Position numbers and translations under genes: made by a program | From: Anaerofilum faecale | GTDB taxonomy: Bacteria; Bacillota; Clostridia; Oscillospirales; Ruminococcaceae | Assembly: GCA_019114265.1 (NCBI GenBank) | Contig: DXFV01000033.1 | Coordinates: 124,001 to 188,000 of the forward strand | Direction of reading: 5' to 3' | DNA length: 64,000 nucleotides | The notes under the pieces: generated by a model | The model's database searches: none | The model's input: the letters and a program-made list of their open reading frames with translations, nothing else | Told to the model about the DNA's origin: nothing | Part shown: positions 8,132 to 17,368 of the stretch, one piece after another | Position numbering within the stretch: the first letter of the stretch is position 1 | How the letters are laid out: each line of letters opens with the position of its first letter

Positions 8132-8161
8132 GATGGTAGAAGTGGGTAAAAGTGGGTAAAG
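8132..8161 (+). promoter_or_regulatory. Tandem MraZ operator boxes
   Basis: Two perfect 10-bp direct repeats AGTGGGTAAA at 8141-8150 and 8151-8160, preceded by a degenerate copy GATGGTAGA at 8132-8140. Known MraZ sites are direct repeats of this kind with about 10-bp period. Their location just downstream of the predicted transcription start fits autorepression of mraZ and the dcw cluster. Confidence 0.8.
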
Positions 8162-8188
8162 CTGCTTTTGCAGGGAGGGGATGGCTGT

Positions 8189-8611
8189 ATGCTCATCGGC
8201 GAGTTCAACTATGCCATCGACCCCAAAGGCCGTCTGAATTTCCCCGCCAAGTTCCGCGACGAGATGGGCGACAGCTTTGTCGTCACCCGCTGGCTGGACG
8301 GATGCCTGGTGGCCTTTCCCAAAAACGCCTGGGACAAGGTGTTCACCACCCTCTCCCAGGCGGGCCTGGCCGACGCCTACAAGCTGCGCCGGATGCTGCT
8401 GGCCAGCGCGGCCGAGGTCACGCCGGACAAGCAGGGGCGCATCCTGATCCCGCCCTCGCTGCGGCGGCATGCCGGCCTGGAAAAGGATGTCACCATCGTG
8501 GGGACCGACCCCTATGTGGAGATCTGGGATACAGACCGCTGGAACCAGACTCTGGAAGCCGATATGGACAGCGCCGCCGTGGCGGCCGCCATGCAGGCGA
8601 TGAAACTGTAA
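8189..8611 (+). CDS. mraZ: Transcriptional regulator MraZ
   Basis: First gene of the dcw cluster and its repressor; forms a ring of AbrB-like DNA-binding domains. The 140-residue product starts MLIGEFNYAIDPKGRLNFPAKFR and repeats the fold as VTPDKQGRILIPPSLRRHAGL; the paired DxKGR and DKQGRI motifs are the family hallmark. The ATG at 8189 matches the family N-terminus and has AGGGAGGGG upstream; an in-frame TTG at 8168 is a less likely start. Its predicted operator repeats lie 30-60 bases upstream. Confidence 0.96.
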   Translation: MLIGEFNYAIDPKGRLNFPAKFRDEMGDSFVVTRWLDGCLVAFPKNAWDKVFTTLSQAGLADAYKLRRMLLASAAEVTPDKQGRILIPPSLRRHAGLEKDVTIVGTDPYVEIWDTDRWNQTLEADMDSAAVAAAMQAMKL

Positions 8612-8648
8612 AAAGACCCCGCCCTCTGCGGGAGAAAGGAACAGCCCC

Positions 8649-9575
8649 ATGGACTTCAGTCATATCCCGGTGCTGCTGCAAGAATGTCTGGACGGGCTGG
8701 CCATTCGGCCGGACGGCCTGTATCTGGACGGCACTGCCGGCGGCGCCGGTCATTCGGGCGAGATCGCCCGCCGCCTCACCACCGGCCATCTGTATTCGCT
8801 GGACCAGGACCCCGACGCCATTGCGGTGGCCACCCAGCGTCTGGCCGGCCTTCCGGCCACCGTGCTGCAAAGCAACTTCCGCAACGCCCGCGCGGCGCTG
8901 GCCGGTGTGGGGATCACCGGCGGGCTGAACGGCGCGCTGCTGGATCTGGGCGTTTCCTCCCACCAGCTGGACGATGCCGAGCGCGGTTTCAGCTACCGTG
9001 CCGACGCGCCGCTGGATATGCGCATGAGCCAGAGCGGCCCCACCGCAGCCGACTTTGTGAACACAAAGAGCCGCGAGGAGATCGCAAAAACGCTGCGTGA
9101 GTTCGGCGAGGAGCCGTGTGCGTGGCAGATCGCCGGCCGCATTGTGGCGCGCCGCGAGGAGCAGCCCTTCACGACCACATTGCAGCTGGCCGACGCGGTG
9201 GCTTCGGCTCTGCCGCCGGCCGTGCGCCGCAAGGACAAAAATCCTTCGCGCCGCACCTTCCAGGCCATCCGCATCGCGGTCAACGGCGAGCTGGACGCGC
9301 TCAGCGAGGGCCTGGACGAGATCTTCGATCTGCTTGCCCCGGGCGGGCGCTTCTGCATCATCACCTTCCATTCGCTGGAAGACCGCGTGGTGAAGCAGCG
9401 GTTCCGCCAGTGGGCCACCGCCTGCACCTGTCCGCCGGAACTGCCGGTGTGCGTGTGCGGCGGCAAAGCCAAAGCGAAACTCATCACCCGCAAACCCATC
9501 GAGGCCACCGGCGACGAACTTGCCAGCAATCGCCGCAGCCGTTCTGCAAAATTGCGTGTGATCGAAAAATTATAA
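8649..9575 (+). CDS. rsmH: 16S rRNA (cytosine1402-N4)-methyltransferase
   Basis: RsmH/MraW methylates C1402 at the ribosomal P site. The 308-residue product has HIPVLLQECLDGL at the start, a SAM site LDGTAGGAGHSGEIA, LDLGVSSHQLD, and RRTFQAIRIAVNGEL plus GRFCIITFHSLEDR further on. Length is normal. It follows mraZ by 37 bases in the conserved dcw order. Confidence 0.97.
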   Translation: MDFSHIPVLLQECLDGLAIRPDGLYLDGTAGGAGHSGEIARRLTTGHLYSLDQDPDAIAVATQRLAGLPATVLQSNFRNARAALAGVGITGGLNGALLDLGVSSHQLDDAERGFSYRADAPLDMRMSQSGPTAADFVNTKSREEIAKTLREFGEEPCAWQIAGRIVARREEQPFTTTLQLADAVASALPPAVRRKDKNPSRRTFQAIRIAVNGELDALSEGLDEIFDLLAPGGRFCIITFHSLEDRVVKQRFRQWATACTCPPELPVCVCGGKAKAKLITRKPIEATGDELASNRRSRSAKLRVIEKL

Positions 9576-9609
9576 CGGACAAAGCCAAACAGGAAAGGGG
9601 AGATCCGTC

Positions 9610-10068
9610 ATGGGGGCGGCGGTATACAATTTCGACTATTTCACAGACAACGGCCCCGTGACCCCGCGGGTCAGCAAGAGCCCACGCGTCAAGAAGTACC
9701 GGGAAGGGGTCCGGTGGGCCAGCAGTGTGGCCGTGGCGGCGCTGACACTGGCGATGGTGTGCAGCCTGATCTACGGCAAGGCACAGGTGAACGAGCTGAA
9801 CAGCGAGCTGCAAAAAACCAGCGCTTCGCTGAAAGCGGCGCAGGACAACTACAACTATCTCTCCAGCCAGCTGGATCAGCGCAGCGGCCTGCAGGATCTG
9901 CAGCAGTGGGCGTCGCAGCGCGGGATGGTGAAACTGAACAAAAACCAGATCACCTATCTGCGCCTGGAAACGCAAAGCCGCATCGAACTGCCCAAATCCG
10001 GCGCAGAGAAGCTGCTGGACGATATGAACACGGGCATGCTCAGCCTGTTTGATCTGCTGGCGCCGTGA
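9610..10068 (+). CDS. ftsL: FtsL-like cell division protein
   Basis: Bitopic divisome protein by position and shape: a basic cytoplasmic N-terminus of about 37 residues, one membrane helix (VAVAALTLAMVCSLIYG, near 40-56), then a coiled coil (VNELNSELQKTSASLKAAQ) and a short C-terminal tail. FtsL sequences are poorly conserved, so the call relies on the rsmH-ftsL-ftsI order and topology; 152 residues is slightly long. It would pair with DivIC/FtsB and FtsQ to activate septal wall synthesis. Confidence 0.85.
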   Translation: MGAAVYNFDYFTDNGPVTPRVSKSPRVKKYREGVRWASSVAVAALTLAMVCSLIYGKAQVNELNSELQKTSASLKAAQDNYNYLSSQLDQRSGLQDLQQWASQRGMVKLNKNQITYLRLETQSRIELPKSGAEKLLDDMNTGMLSLFDLLAP

Positions 10069-10095
10069 CCGACGCCGGATTTCATCATGCACAAG

Positions 10096-10158
10096 CGGGG
10101 GCCGTCTGGGTTTCGGCGCAAGGCCGTGCCCGTGGCGGCCCCGATTTTCTGCTTTTTG
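10096..10158 (+). terminator. Terminator-like hairpin between ftsL and ftsI
   Basis: CGGGGGCCG (10096-10104) pairs with CGGCCCCG (10136-10143) around a 31-base loop, followed by ATTTTCTGCTTTTTG. It may attenuate transcription into ftsI. The loop is long and no clear promoter follows, so confidence is limited. Confidence 0.4.
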
Positions 10159-10180
10159 TCGCTTACATAAGGAGAGAAGT

Positions 10181-12445
10181 ATGAAAAAAGCCTCATCCAA
10201 ACCGCCCAAACGCCACAGAAAAGCGGAGCGGCTGCGCCCGTACAGCCTGCGCCGGCGCATCCTGATCCTCCCGGCGCTGATCGTGGGCGTCGGCTTCGGC
10301 ATGCTCACGCTGAAGCTGTACAACCTGCAGATCGTGCAGGGCGAAGAGCTCAAAACCAGCGCCAACGCCCAGCGTGTGCGGGACACCGTGCTGGAGCCGA
10401 TGCGCGGCAGCATCCTGGATGCCAGCGGCAACGTGCTGGCCAAGAGCTCCACATTGTGGCAGGTCTGCGCCGGGCCGGACATCCTCAAAAACCGCGACGA
10501 CAACCCGGAGGAAAAACAGCTGGCCCGGGATCTGGCCCGGGAGCTTTCCCCGCTGCTGAAGGTCAGCGAGGAGGAGCTGTTTGAAAAGCTGGGCGATTAC
10601 GAAAGCAAATATAAGGTGCTGGCCAAATCGGTGGACCACACCACCCAGGTGAAGATCGAGGAGATCTGCGAAAAATACGGCGCCGGCAACGGCGTGTACT
10701 GCGAAAGCTACTCGGTGCGCGAATATCCCTATGGAGACTTTGCCTCCAGCGTGCTGGGATTTGTGAACAGCGAAGGCCACGGGACCATCACCGGGCTGGA
10801 GGTGTCCTACGACGAGTATCTGGCCGGTCGCGAGGGAAGGCAGATCTCGGCGCGCACGCCCGGCAACACCACCCTCGCCACCGACAGCGTGATGCTGTAC
10901 CCGGCGGAGGACGGCGGCAATGTCATCACCACCCTGGATGCCTCTATCCAGGAGGTGGTGGAGCGCAACCTCGAGGCCGCGGTGCGGGAGCACAACCCCA
11001 AAGACCGCGCCACCGCCATCGTGATGGATGTAAAGACCGGAGCGGTTCTGGCGATGGCCACAAAGCCGGACTTCGACCCCAACCAGCCGGCCGCCATCCT
11101 GGACACCGAGCAGTACAACGAGATCATGGCCATCGAGGACGAGGAGCAGCGCACCAAGGCGCTGGGCGACGCCCGCAGCATCCTGTGGCGCAACAAGGCG
11201 ATCAGCGAGCTGTACGATCCCGGCAGCGTGTTCAAGACGGTCACCGTTTCGTCGGCGCTGGACAGCGGCGCCATCACCTCCGCCAGCACCTTCGTCTGCA
11301 ACGGCGGGTACAATGTGCTGGGCCAGCACTACGACTGTTTCCAGTTCGCGGCGCACGGCACCGAGACCGCCTCCGACATTCTGAAAAACAGCTGCAACGT
11401 GGGCACCATCCAGATCGCACAGCAGATGGGCATCCACAATTTCTTCCAGTACTTCAACGGGTTTGGTCTCACCGGCCGCACCGGGATCGACCTGCCGGGC
11501 GAGATGCAGAGCATCTTCCACGCCGAGGAGGACATGACCCTGGTGGACCTGGCCAGTGAGAGCTTCGGCCAGGCGGTGGGCGTCACGCCCATCCAGATGA
11601 TCACGGCGGTGTCCGCGGTGGTCAATGGCGGCGACCTTGTCACGCCGCACATCGTGGACCGCGTGGAGGACCAGAGCGGCAACATCATCTGGGAAAACGA
11701 CGCCTCTTCCCGCCGCCAGGTCATCAGCGAGGAGGTCTCCGCCCAGATGCGCGACTACATCGAGCGCGTGGTGGCCGGCGATGCCGCCGACAACTACTAT
11801 TCCTCCGCCCGCTATGCGAACGTGTACGGCTACCGCATCGGCGGCAAATCCGGCACCAGCGACAACCTGGACGGCAGCGAGGGCTTTGTCTCCAGCTCCA
11901 TCGGCGTGGCCCCCATCGACGACCCGCAGATCGCGGTGCTGGTGGTGATCGATGACCCCCAGAGCTGGACCGACCTAACCACCTACATCTCCATCCCGGT
12001 GGCGGGCAACATCCTGTATGAGATCATGCCGATGCTGGGCATCCAGCCCGAGTACACCGAGGAGGAACAGAACGCACAGGTCACCGTGCCGTATCTGCCC
12101 GCTTCGCCCAGCTACCAGCATCTCAGCGTGGCGCGCGCCGAGCTGGCCCGCATCGGTCTGGACTACCAGGTGATCGGCAGCGGCGATATGGTGCTGAACC
12201 AGTATCCGTCGGGCGGCAAGGTGACGGTGGGCAGCTGTGTCTATCTCTACACCGACACCTCCGAATTGCAGACCACGACGGTGCCGGACGTGTCCGGTAT
12301 GGGACGGGAACAGGCGAAGCAGGTGCTGCAAAGCGCCGGCCTGAACGCCGCGTTTGAAGGGGAAGGCAGCAGCTGCACCGCGCAAAGCCATGCAAACGGC
12401 CAGGAGGTTCCCAAGGGAACGGTGGTCACCATCACGCTGGGATAA
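10181..12445 (+). CDS. ftsI: Class B penicillin-binding protein with two PASTA domains (FtsI/SpoVD type)
   Basis: Transpeptidase for septal or spore-cortex peptidoglycan. The 754-residue product has a basic tail, a membrane anchor (ILILPALIVGVGFGMLTL, about 27-44), a dimerisation region (LEPMRGSILDASGNVLA), and the transpeptidase domain with Ser349 in SVFK, SCN at 404-406 and KSGT at 556-559. Two C-terminal PASTA repeats follow (around LSVARAELARIGLDY and DVSGMGREQAKQVLQSAGL), more like PBP2B than single-PASTA SpoVD. ATG at 10181 follows AAGGAGAG. It partners with the FtsW-type polymerase encoded downstream. Confidence 0.93.
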   Translation: MKKASSKPPKRHRKAERLRPYSLRRRILILPALIVGVGFGMLTLKLYNLQIVQGEELKTSANAQRVRDTVLEPMRGSILDASGNVLAKSSTLWQVCAGPDILKNRDDNPEEKQLARDLARELSPLLKVSEEELFEKLGDYESKYKVLAKSVDHTTQVKIEEICEKYGAGNGVYCESYSVREYPYGDFASSVLGFVNSEGHGTITGLEVSYDEYLAGREGRQISARTPGNTTLATDSVMLYPAEDGGNVITTLDASIQEVVERNLEAAVREHNPKDRATAIVMDVKTGAVLAMATKPDFDPNQPAAILDTEQYNEIMAIEDEEQRTKALGDARSILWRNKAISELYDPGSVFKTVTVSSALDSGAITSASTFVCNGGYNVLGQHYDCFQFAAHGTETASDILKNSCNVGTIQIAQQMGIHNFFQYFNGFGLTGRTGIDLPGEMQSIFHAEEDMTLVDLASESFGQAVGVTPIQMITAVSAVVNGGDLVTPHIVDRVEDQSGNIIWENDASSRRQVISEEVSAQMRDYIERVVAGDAADNYYSSARYANVYGYRIGGKSGTSDNLDGSEGFVSSSIGVAPIDDPQIAVLVVIDDPQSWTDLTTYISIPVAGNILYEIMPMLGIQPEYTEEEQNAQVTVPYLPASPSYQHLSVARAELARIGLDYQVIGSGDMVLNQYPSGGKVTVGSCVYLYTDTSELQTTTVPDVSGMGREQAKQVLQSAGLNAAFEGEGSSCTAQSHANGQEVPKGTVVTITLG

Positions 12446-12449
12446 GCGG

Positions 12450-12478
12450 GTATGCAGCGCTGCGGCGGCACATACAAT
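12450..12478 (+). promoter_or_regulatory. Possible sporulation sigma-E/K promoter before murF
   Basis: CATACAAT at 12471-12478 matches the sigma-E -10 consensus (CATACANT), with GTATGC at 12450-12455 a plausible -35 at 15 bases. It lies 30 bases before murF and would permit mother-cell expression of the later wall genes. Only the -10 is strong. Confidence 0.4.
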
Positions 12479-12507
12479 GAGGAAGGACCCAAACAGGAGG
12501 AAATGAT

Positions 12508-13872
12508 ATGAAAACGATTTCTGCCCGCGTTTTGCTGGCGGGTCTGAAGGACGATTGCGAGGATATCCCTGTTTCGGCAGTGGTCACCGACAGCCGCCGC
12601 ATCCAGCCGGGCTGCGTGTTCGTCTGCTTTCCGGGCGCCCGGGTGGACGGCCACGATTTCGCGGCGCAGGCCATCCGGGGCGGCGCTGCCTATGTAGTGG
12701 GACAGCATCCGGTGGAGGGCGTGCCGGACAGCCGTCTGGTGCTGGTGGATTCCAGCCTGCACGCGATGGTCACGATGGGCCGCAACTACCGGGCGCTGTT
12801 CCATCCCACGGTGGTGGGCGTCACCGGCAGCGTGGGAAAAACCACGACAAAAGAATTCTGCTACGCGGTATTTTCGGCGTTCGGTGAAACGCTGAAAACC
12901 GAGGGCAACCAGAACAACGAGATCGGCTGCCCCAACACGCTCTTCCGTCTGGAGGATTCCACCCGCTTCGCGGTGGTGGAGATGGGCATGAGCGCACGGG
13001 GCGAGATCAGCCGTCTCACCGGCGCCGCCCGCCCGGATGTGGGCATCATCACCTGCATCGGCGTGTCCCATATGGAGACGCTGGGCAGCCGGGAGAACAT
13101 CCGCGCGGCCAAGCTGGAGCTGTGCGAGGGAATGCCCGAAAACGCGCCGCTGGTGCTGAACGCGGACGATCCCTGGCTGGCTTCGGCCGCGCTGCCTGCC
13201 CATGTGCGCCCGGTCTGGGTGGGCATCGACAGCCCCGCCGCAGCCATCCGGGCGGAGAACATCCGCCCGCAGGCCGACAGCATCTCCTTCACCATCCGCG
13301 ACGCGGCCAACGGCTGCTTTGAAACCACCATCCCGGCCATCGGACGGCACAACATCTACAACGCGCTGTCGGCCTACGCCGCGGGCGTATCGGCCGGCCT
13401 GGACCCTGCCGGTGCGGCTGCCGCGCTGCAGAACTACCGCACCACCGGGATGCGCCAGCATGTGGTGAAACGGCGCGGGGTCACCGTGATGGAGGACTGC
13501 TACAACGCCAGCCCCGACAGCATGCGCGCGGCATTCTCCACCCTGGCGCAGCTTCCCGCACGGCGCCGCTGTGCGCTGGTGGGCGATATGCTGGAGCTGG
13601 GCGCCGTCAGCGAGCAGGCACACGCCGAGGTGGGCCGCTTGGCCGCCGAGACCGGCGTGGAGGTGCTGGTCTGCTACGGGCCGCAGAGCCGTCTGTCGGC
13701 CGAAGAGGCGCGCCGCGCCGGTGTGGCGCAGGTGGTGTGGTGCCAGACTCCCGCCGAGGCGGTGGGCGCGCTGCACCGCCTGGTGCAAAGCGGCGACGCG
13801 CTGCTGGCAAAGGCCAGCCGCGGCATGAAGCTGGAGGATATTTTAGCCGATTTTTATCGACTGGGCGAGTAA
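12508..13872 (+). CDS. murF: UDP-MurNAc-tripeptide-D-Ala-D-Ala ligase MurF
   Basis: Adds D-Ala-D-Ala to the UDP-MurNAc tripeptide, the last cytoplasmic step of precursor synthesis. The 454-residue product has an N-terminal Rossmann-like domain, the ATP site VGVTGSVGKTTTKEF, GNQNNEIGCPNTL, and DCYNASPDSMRAA, all typical of MurF rather than MurE (no mDAP-selecting motif). It follows ftsI directly; murE, normally between them, is absent. AGGAGG lies seven bases before the ATG. Confidence 0.96.
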   Translation: MKTISARVLLAGLKDDCEDIPVSAVVTDSRRIQPGCVFVCFPGARVDGHDFAAQAIRGGAAYVVGQHPVEGVPDSRLVLVDSSLHAMVTMGRNYRALFHPTVVGVTGSVGKTTTKEFCYAVFSAFGETLKTEGNQNNEIGCPNTLFRLEDSTRFAVVEMGMSARGEISRLTGAARPDVGIITCIGVSHMETLGSRENIRAAKLELCEGMPENAPLVLNADDPWLASAALPAHVRPVWVGIDSPAAAIRAENIRPQADSISFTIRDAANGCFETTIPAIGRHNIYNALSAYAAGVSAGLDPAGAAAALQNYRTTGMRQHVVKRRGVTVMEDCYNASPDSMRAAFSTLAQLPARRRCALVGDMLELGAVSEQAHAEVGRLAAETGVEVLVCYGPQSRLSAEEARRAGVAQVVWCQTPAEAVGALHRLVQSGDALLAKASRGMKLEDILADFYRLGE

Positions 13873-13897
13873 TTTTACAAAAAAGGAGCTGACCGCT

Positions 13898-14911
13898 GTG
13901 ACCCCACGTTTTGCCCTGGCCGCTTCGGCCTTCATCGCTCTTGTGCTCACGGCGGCATCCGGCTTTGCGCTGGTGCCGCTGCTGCGCAGGCTGCACTACG
14001 GCCAGCCCATCCGCACCGATGGCCCTGCCTGGCATGCCAAAAAGCAGGGCACTCCCACGATGGGCGGCATCATGTTCATGCTGGGCGTGCTGGTGGCGGT
14101 GGGCGCGGCGTTCGCCCTGCTGGCCGCACAACTGCCCGAGATCCTCGGCCCCGACTGGCAGCTGGCCAACCGGCGGGTGATGATCGCGCTGGGCTTTGCG
14201 TTTGTGAACGGTATGATCGGCTTTGCCGACGATTTTCTCAAGGTCACCCGGCAGCGCAACCGGGGGCTTTCGGCAAAGGCGAAGCTGCTTTTGCAGGTGC
14301 TGGCGGCCACCGGGTTTCTCGTGCTGCTGCAGCGCTGCGACACCCTCACCACCTGGGTGCAGCTGCCCTGGGTGGGCGTGGTGGAGCTGGGCTGGCTGTT
14401 CTATCCGCTGGCCTACCTGCTGATCGTGGGCATGGTGAATGCCGTCAACCTCACCGACGGCCTGGACGGCCTGGCGTCCAGCGTCACCTTTGTGGTGATG
14501 CTGGGAATGATGGCGATCTGCTCGCTGCTGACCTGGTACAGCCTGGGCCTGCTGGCCGCGGCGGTGGCAGGAGGATGCGCCGGGTTCCTGCTGTGGAATT
14601 TCCACCCCGCCCGCGTGTTCATGGGCGATACCGGCAGCATGTTCCTGGGCGGCGCGGTCACGGCGCTGGCCTTCTGCATGAACCGGCCGGAGCTGCTGAT
14701 GATGGTGGGGATCGTCTATATCCTGGAAGCGGCCAGCGTGGTGATCCAGGTGGTCTTTTTCAAGCTCACCCACGGGCGCAGGCTCTTCAAAATGACGCCG
14801 CTGCACCATCACTTCGAGCTGTGCGGCTGGGGCGAGGTGCCGATCGTGGCGCTGTTCACGGTGGTGGCCGCACTGGGCACCGGGCTGGGCGTGTGGTATA
14901 TGCTCGGATGA
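13898..14911 (+). CDS. mraY: Phospho-MurNAc-pentapeptide transferase MraY
   Basis: Membrane enzyme making lipid I from UDP-MurNAc-pentapeptide and undecaprenyl phosphate. The 337-residue, about 10-helix product shows KKQGTPTMGGIMF, the catalytic aspartate segment GFADDFLKV, NAVNLTDGLDGLA, and the HHH-type loop TPLHHHFELCGW. The start is GTG at 13898 with AAGGAGCTG before it. It lies 25 bases after murF. Confidence 0.97.
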   Translation: MTPRFALAASAFIALVLTAASGFALVPLLRRLHYGQPIRTDGPAWHAKKQGTPTMGGIMFMLGVLVAVGAAFALLAAQLPEILGPDWQLANRRVMIALGFAFVNGMIGFADDFLKVTRQRNRGLSAKAKLLLQVLAATGFLVLLQRCDTLTTWVQLPWVGVVELGWLFYPLAYLLIVGMVNAVNLTDGLDGLASSVTFVVMLGMMAICSLLTWYSLGLLAAAVAGGCAGFLLWNFHPARVFMGDTGSMFLGGAVTALAFCMNRPELLMMVGIVYILEAASVVIQVVFFKLTHGRRLFKMTPLHHHFELCGWGEVPIVALFTVVAALGTGLGVWYMLG

Positions 14912-14929
14912 GAAAAGAGGAAGGTTAGG

Positions 14930-16222
14930 ATGAAAAAACAAACGGCTCATCCTCCCAAAAAGAGGCGGGAGGGCGATTCGCTCTGGCTGTTCAAGGTGCG
15001 GGGCGCCGGTCCGGTGGACCGGGTGCTGGTGGCGCTGATTCTGGTGATCCAGCTGTTTGGCCTGGTGATGCTGTTCAGCGTCAGCTATCCCTCGGCCTAC
15101 TCCCAATACGAGGACAGCTTCCACTACATCCGCAGCCAGGCGATCTTTGCGGCGGGCGGCCTTTTGATCATGTGGGCGGCCAGTTATTTCCGCTATCGGT
15201 ACCTGTGGGCGCTGCGCTGGGTGATCTACTTTTTCACGCTGGCGCTGCTGGTTGCGGTGTTCTTCTTCACGCCCCCCGACGAGGTGGCGGGATACCATCG
15301 CTGGTTCTACATCGGAGGCTCCACCTTCCAGCCCAGCGAGATCGCAAAATTTTCGCTGGCGGTGATCTGCGCCTATCTGGGCGCCAGGTACTATAAAAAG
15401 ATCCGCTCCTCCTATTTCTGGAGCCGGGCCACCGTATTCGGCGTGCTGGTGTTTCTGGCGGTGATCCTGCCCTATCTGGCGCTGGTGGCGCTGGAACCGC
15501 ATCTCTCGGCCACCGTGATCCTGCTGTGCATCGGCATCGCCGTGATGTATGCGGCGGGTCTGGACGGCCGCTGGTGCGCGCTGGGCATCCTTGTGGCGGC
15601 GGCGGGTCTGACGCTGGTGCTGCTGGTGGTGAACCGGCCGGACCACCCGATCTCGCAGATGCTGCTGTCGATGCTCCCGGAGCACGCCCAGCCTCGTATC
15701 CAGCTGTGGAAAAATCCCTTCTCCGACCCGCTGGGCGACGGCATGCAGACGGTGCAGGGGCTGTACGCCATCGGATCGGGCGGCTGGACCGGCCTGGGCA
15801 TCGGCAGTTCGCGCCAGAAATATCTGTGGGTGCCGGAACCCTACAACGATTTCATCTTTGCCATCGTCTGCGAGGAGCTGGGCTTCATCGGCGCGCTGGT
15901 GATTTTGGGCCTGTTCGCGGCGCTGGTCGTGCGGATGTACTGGATCTCGATGCGCTGCCCCGACCGTTTCGGTTCGCTGCTGGGCGTGGGCCTTGCCACC
16001 CAGATCGGCGTGCAGGTGTTCTTCAATGTGGGCGTGGTCACCAATCTGCTGCCCAACACCGGCATCAGTCTGCCCTTCTTCTCCTACGGAGGCACCAGTC
16101 TGGTGATGCTGCTGGGGCAGATGGGCATCATGCTTGCCATCAGCCGCACGGTGTCCCGGAAAAAGGAGACGCCCGCCGAAGCTCCATCCCCGCAGGCAAA
16201 GCAGAAGGAGGAAACAACATGA
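14930..16222 (+). CDS. ftsW: FtsW/SpoVE-type SEDS peptidoglycan polymerase
   Basis: SEDS glycosyltransferase that polymerises lipid II and works with a class B PBP. The 430-residue product has a basic N-terminal tail (KKRREGDSLW), about 10 membrane helices, FYIGGSTFQPSEIAK, the loop with WKNPFSDPLGDGMQ, LPFFSYGGTSLV, and a charged tail. It replaces the expected mraY-murD-ftsW order; murD is missing. Its stop overlaps murG by four bases. The sequence does not decide between the vegetative and sporulation form. Confidence 0.94.
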   Translation: MKKQTAHPPKKRREGDSLWLFKVRGAGPVDRVLVALILVIQLFGLVMLFSVSYPSAYSQYEDSFHYIRSQAIFAAGGLLIMWAASYFRYRYLWALRWVIYFFTLALLVAVFFFTPPDEVAGYHRWFYIGGSTFQPSEIAKFSLAVICAYLGARYYKKIRSSYFWSRATVFGVLVFLAVILPYLALVALEPHLSATVILLCIGIAVMYAAGLDGRWCALGILVAAAGLTLVLLVVNRPDHPISQMLLSMLPEHAQPRIQLWKNPFSDPLGDGMQTVQGLYAIGSGGWTGLGIGSSRQKYLWVPEPYNDFIFAIVCEELGFIGALVILGLFAALVVRMYWISMRCPDRFGSLLGVGLATQIGVQVFFNVGVVTNLLPNTGISLPFFSYGGTSLVMLLGQMGIMLAISRTVSRKKETPAEAPSPQAKQKEETT

Positions 16223-17337
16223 ACGTCTTGTTTGCCGCCGGCGGAACGGCCGGCCACATCAATCCCGCGCTGGCCATCGCCGGCGCCATCCGCGAGTCGA
16301 ATCCCGCTGTGAAGATCCACTTTGCCGGCCGCCGCGGGGGGATGGAGTACGGCCTGGTCACGAAGGCCGGCTATCCGTTCCACCACATCGAGGTGAACGG
16401 GATCCAGCGCAGCCTCACCCTCAAAAACATCGGCCGCAACGTGGTGGCGCTGTGGCATCTGGCGCTGTCGGGTCCGCGCGCGAACGCGCTGCTGGACGAG
16501 GTGAAGCCGAATCTGGTCATCGGCACCGGCGGATACGTCAGCGGGCCGGTGGTGCGCGCGGCAGCCCGCCGCGGCATCCCCACCGCCATCCACGAGCAGA
16601 ACGCCTTCCCCGGCGTCACCAACAAGCTGCTGGCCAAGCAGGTGGACGTGGTGTTCGCCGCCAGCGCCGACGCCGTGGAAAAGCTGGGCGCGCCCGAAAA
16701 GACGCTGGTGGTGGGCAACCCGGTCCGCCCCGAGGTCTTTGCGCAGGACCGCGCCGCCGCCCGCGCCTCCCTCCAGGCCGGAAACCGGCCGGTGCTGCTC
16801 AGCTTCGGCGGAAGCCTGGGGGCGCGCCGCATCAACGAAGTCATCGCGGATCTGGCAGCCTGGCACACCAAAAACCTCGATCTGCTGCACATTCATGCCA
16901 CCGGAAGCCGGGGCGTGGAGCTGTTCCGCCGTCTGGCGCTGGAAAAGGGCTTTGCCGGCGCCAAACAGATGCAGGTGCGGGAATACATCGACGACATGCC
17001 GCGCATGCTGGCCGCCGCCGATCTCGTCATCAGCCGCGCCGGTGCGCTGACGCTGGCCGAGCTGGAAGCCGCCGGCCGCGCCGCCATCCTGATCCCCAGC
17101 CCCAACGTGGCGGAGAACCACCAGTACTACAACGCGCTGGAACTGCAGAAGGCCGGGGCCGCGGTCGTGGTGGAGGAAAAGGACCTCACCGGCGAAAAAC
17201 TGATTGAGATCGTGAAGGAGCTCACCGCCCAGCCCGCACGTCTGGAGGAGATGGGGCGCAAGGCGCGTTCGCTGGCGCATCCCAACAGCCTGGACGAGAT
17301 CTGTGCACGGCTGCGCCAGCTGGTGCCCCAGCTCTGA
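16219..17337 (+). CDS. murG: Lipid II synthase MurG
   Basis: Transfers GlcNAc from UDP-GlcNAc to lipid I on the inner membrane face. The 372-residue GT-B product begins NVLFAAGGTAGHINPALAIA (the glycine-rich loop) and has GTGGYVSGPVVRAA, HEQNAFPGVTNKLLA, LLSFGGSLGARRIN and SRAGALTLAELEAAG. The correct start is the ATG in the ATGA overlap with ftsW; open frame upstream is ftsW DNA in another frame. Confidence 0.97.
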   Translation: MNVLFAAGGTAGHINPALAIAGAIRESNPAVKIHFAGRRGGMEYGLVTKAGYPFHHIEVNGIQRSLTLKNIGRNVVALWHLALSGPRANALLDEVKPNLVIGTGGYVSGPVVRAAARRGIPTAIHEQNAFPGVTNKLLAKQVDVVFAASADAVEKLGAPEKTLVVGNPVRPEVFAQDRAAARASLQAGNRPVLLSFGGSLGARRINEVIADLAAWHTKNLDLLHIHATGSRGVELFRRLALEKGFAGAKQMQVREYIDDMPRMLAAADLVISRAGALTLAELEAAGRAAILIPSPNVAENHQYYNALELQKAGAAVVVEEKDLTGEKLIEIVKELTAQPARLEEMGRKARSLAHPNSLDEICARLRQLVPQL

Positions 17338-17368
17338 CCCAAGAGCGCACGCAAAGGAGGAAAAAACC

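Noticed and set aside
13607..15685. 692-codon minus-strand frame rich in His and Gln over mraY and ftsW
   Set aside because: The composition is the complement of membrane-protein codons; no start signal.
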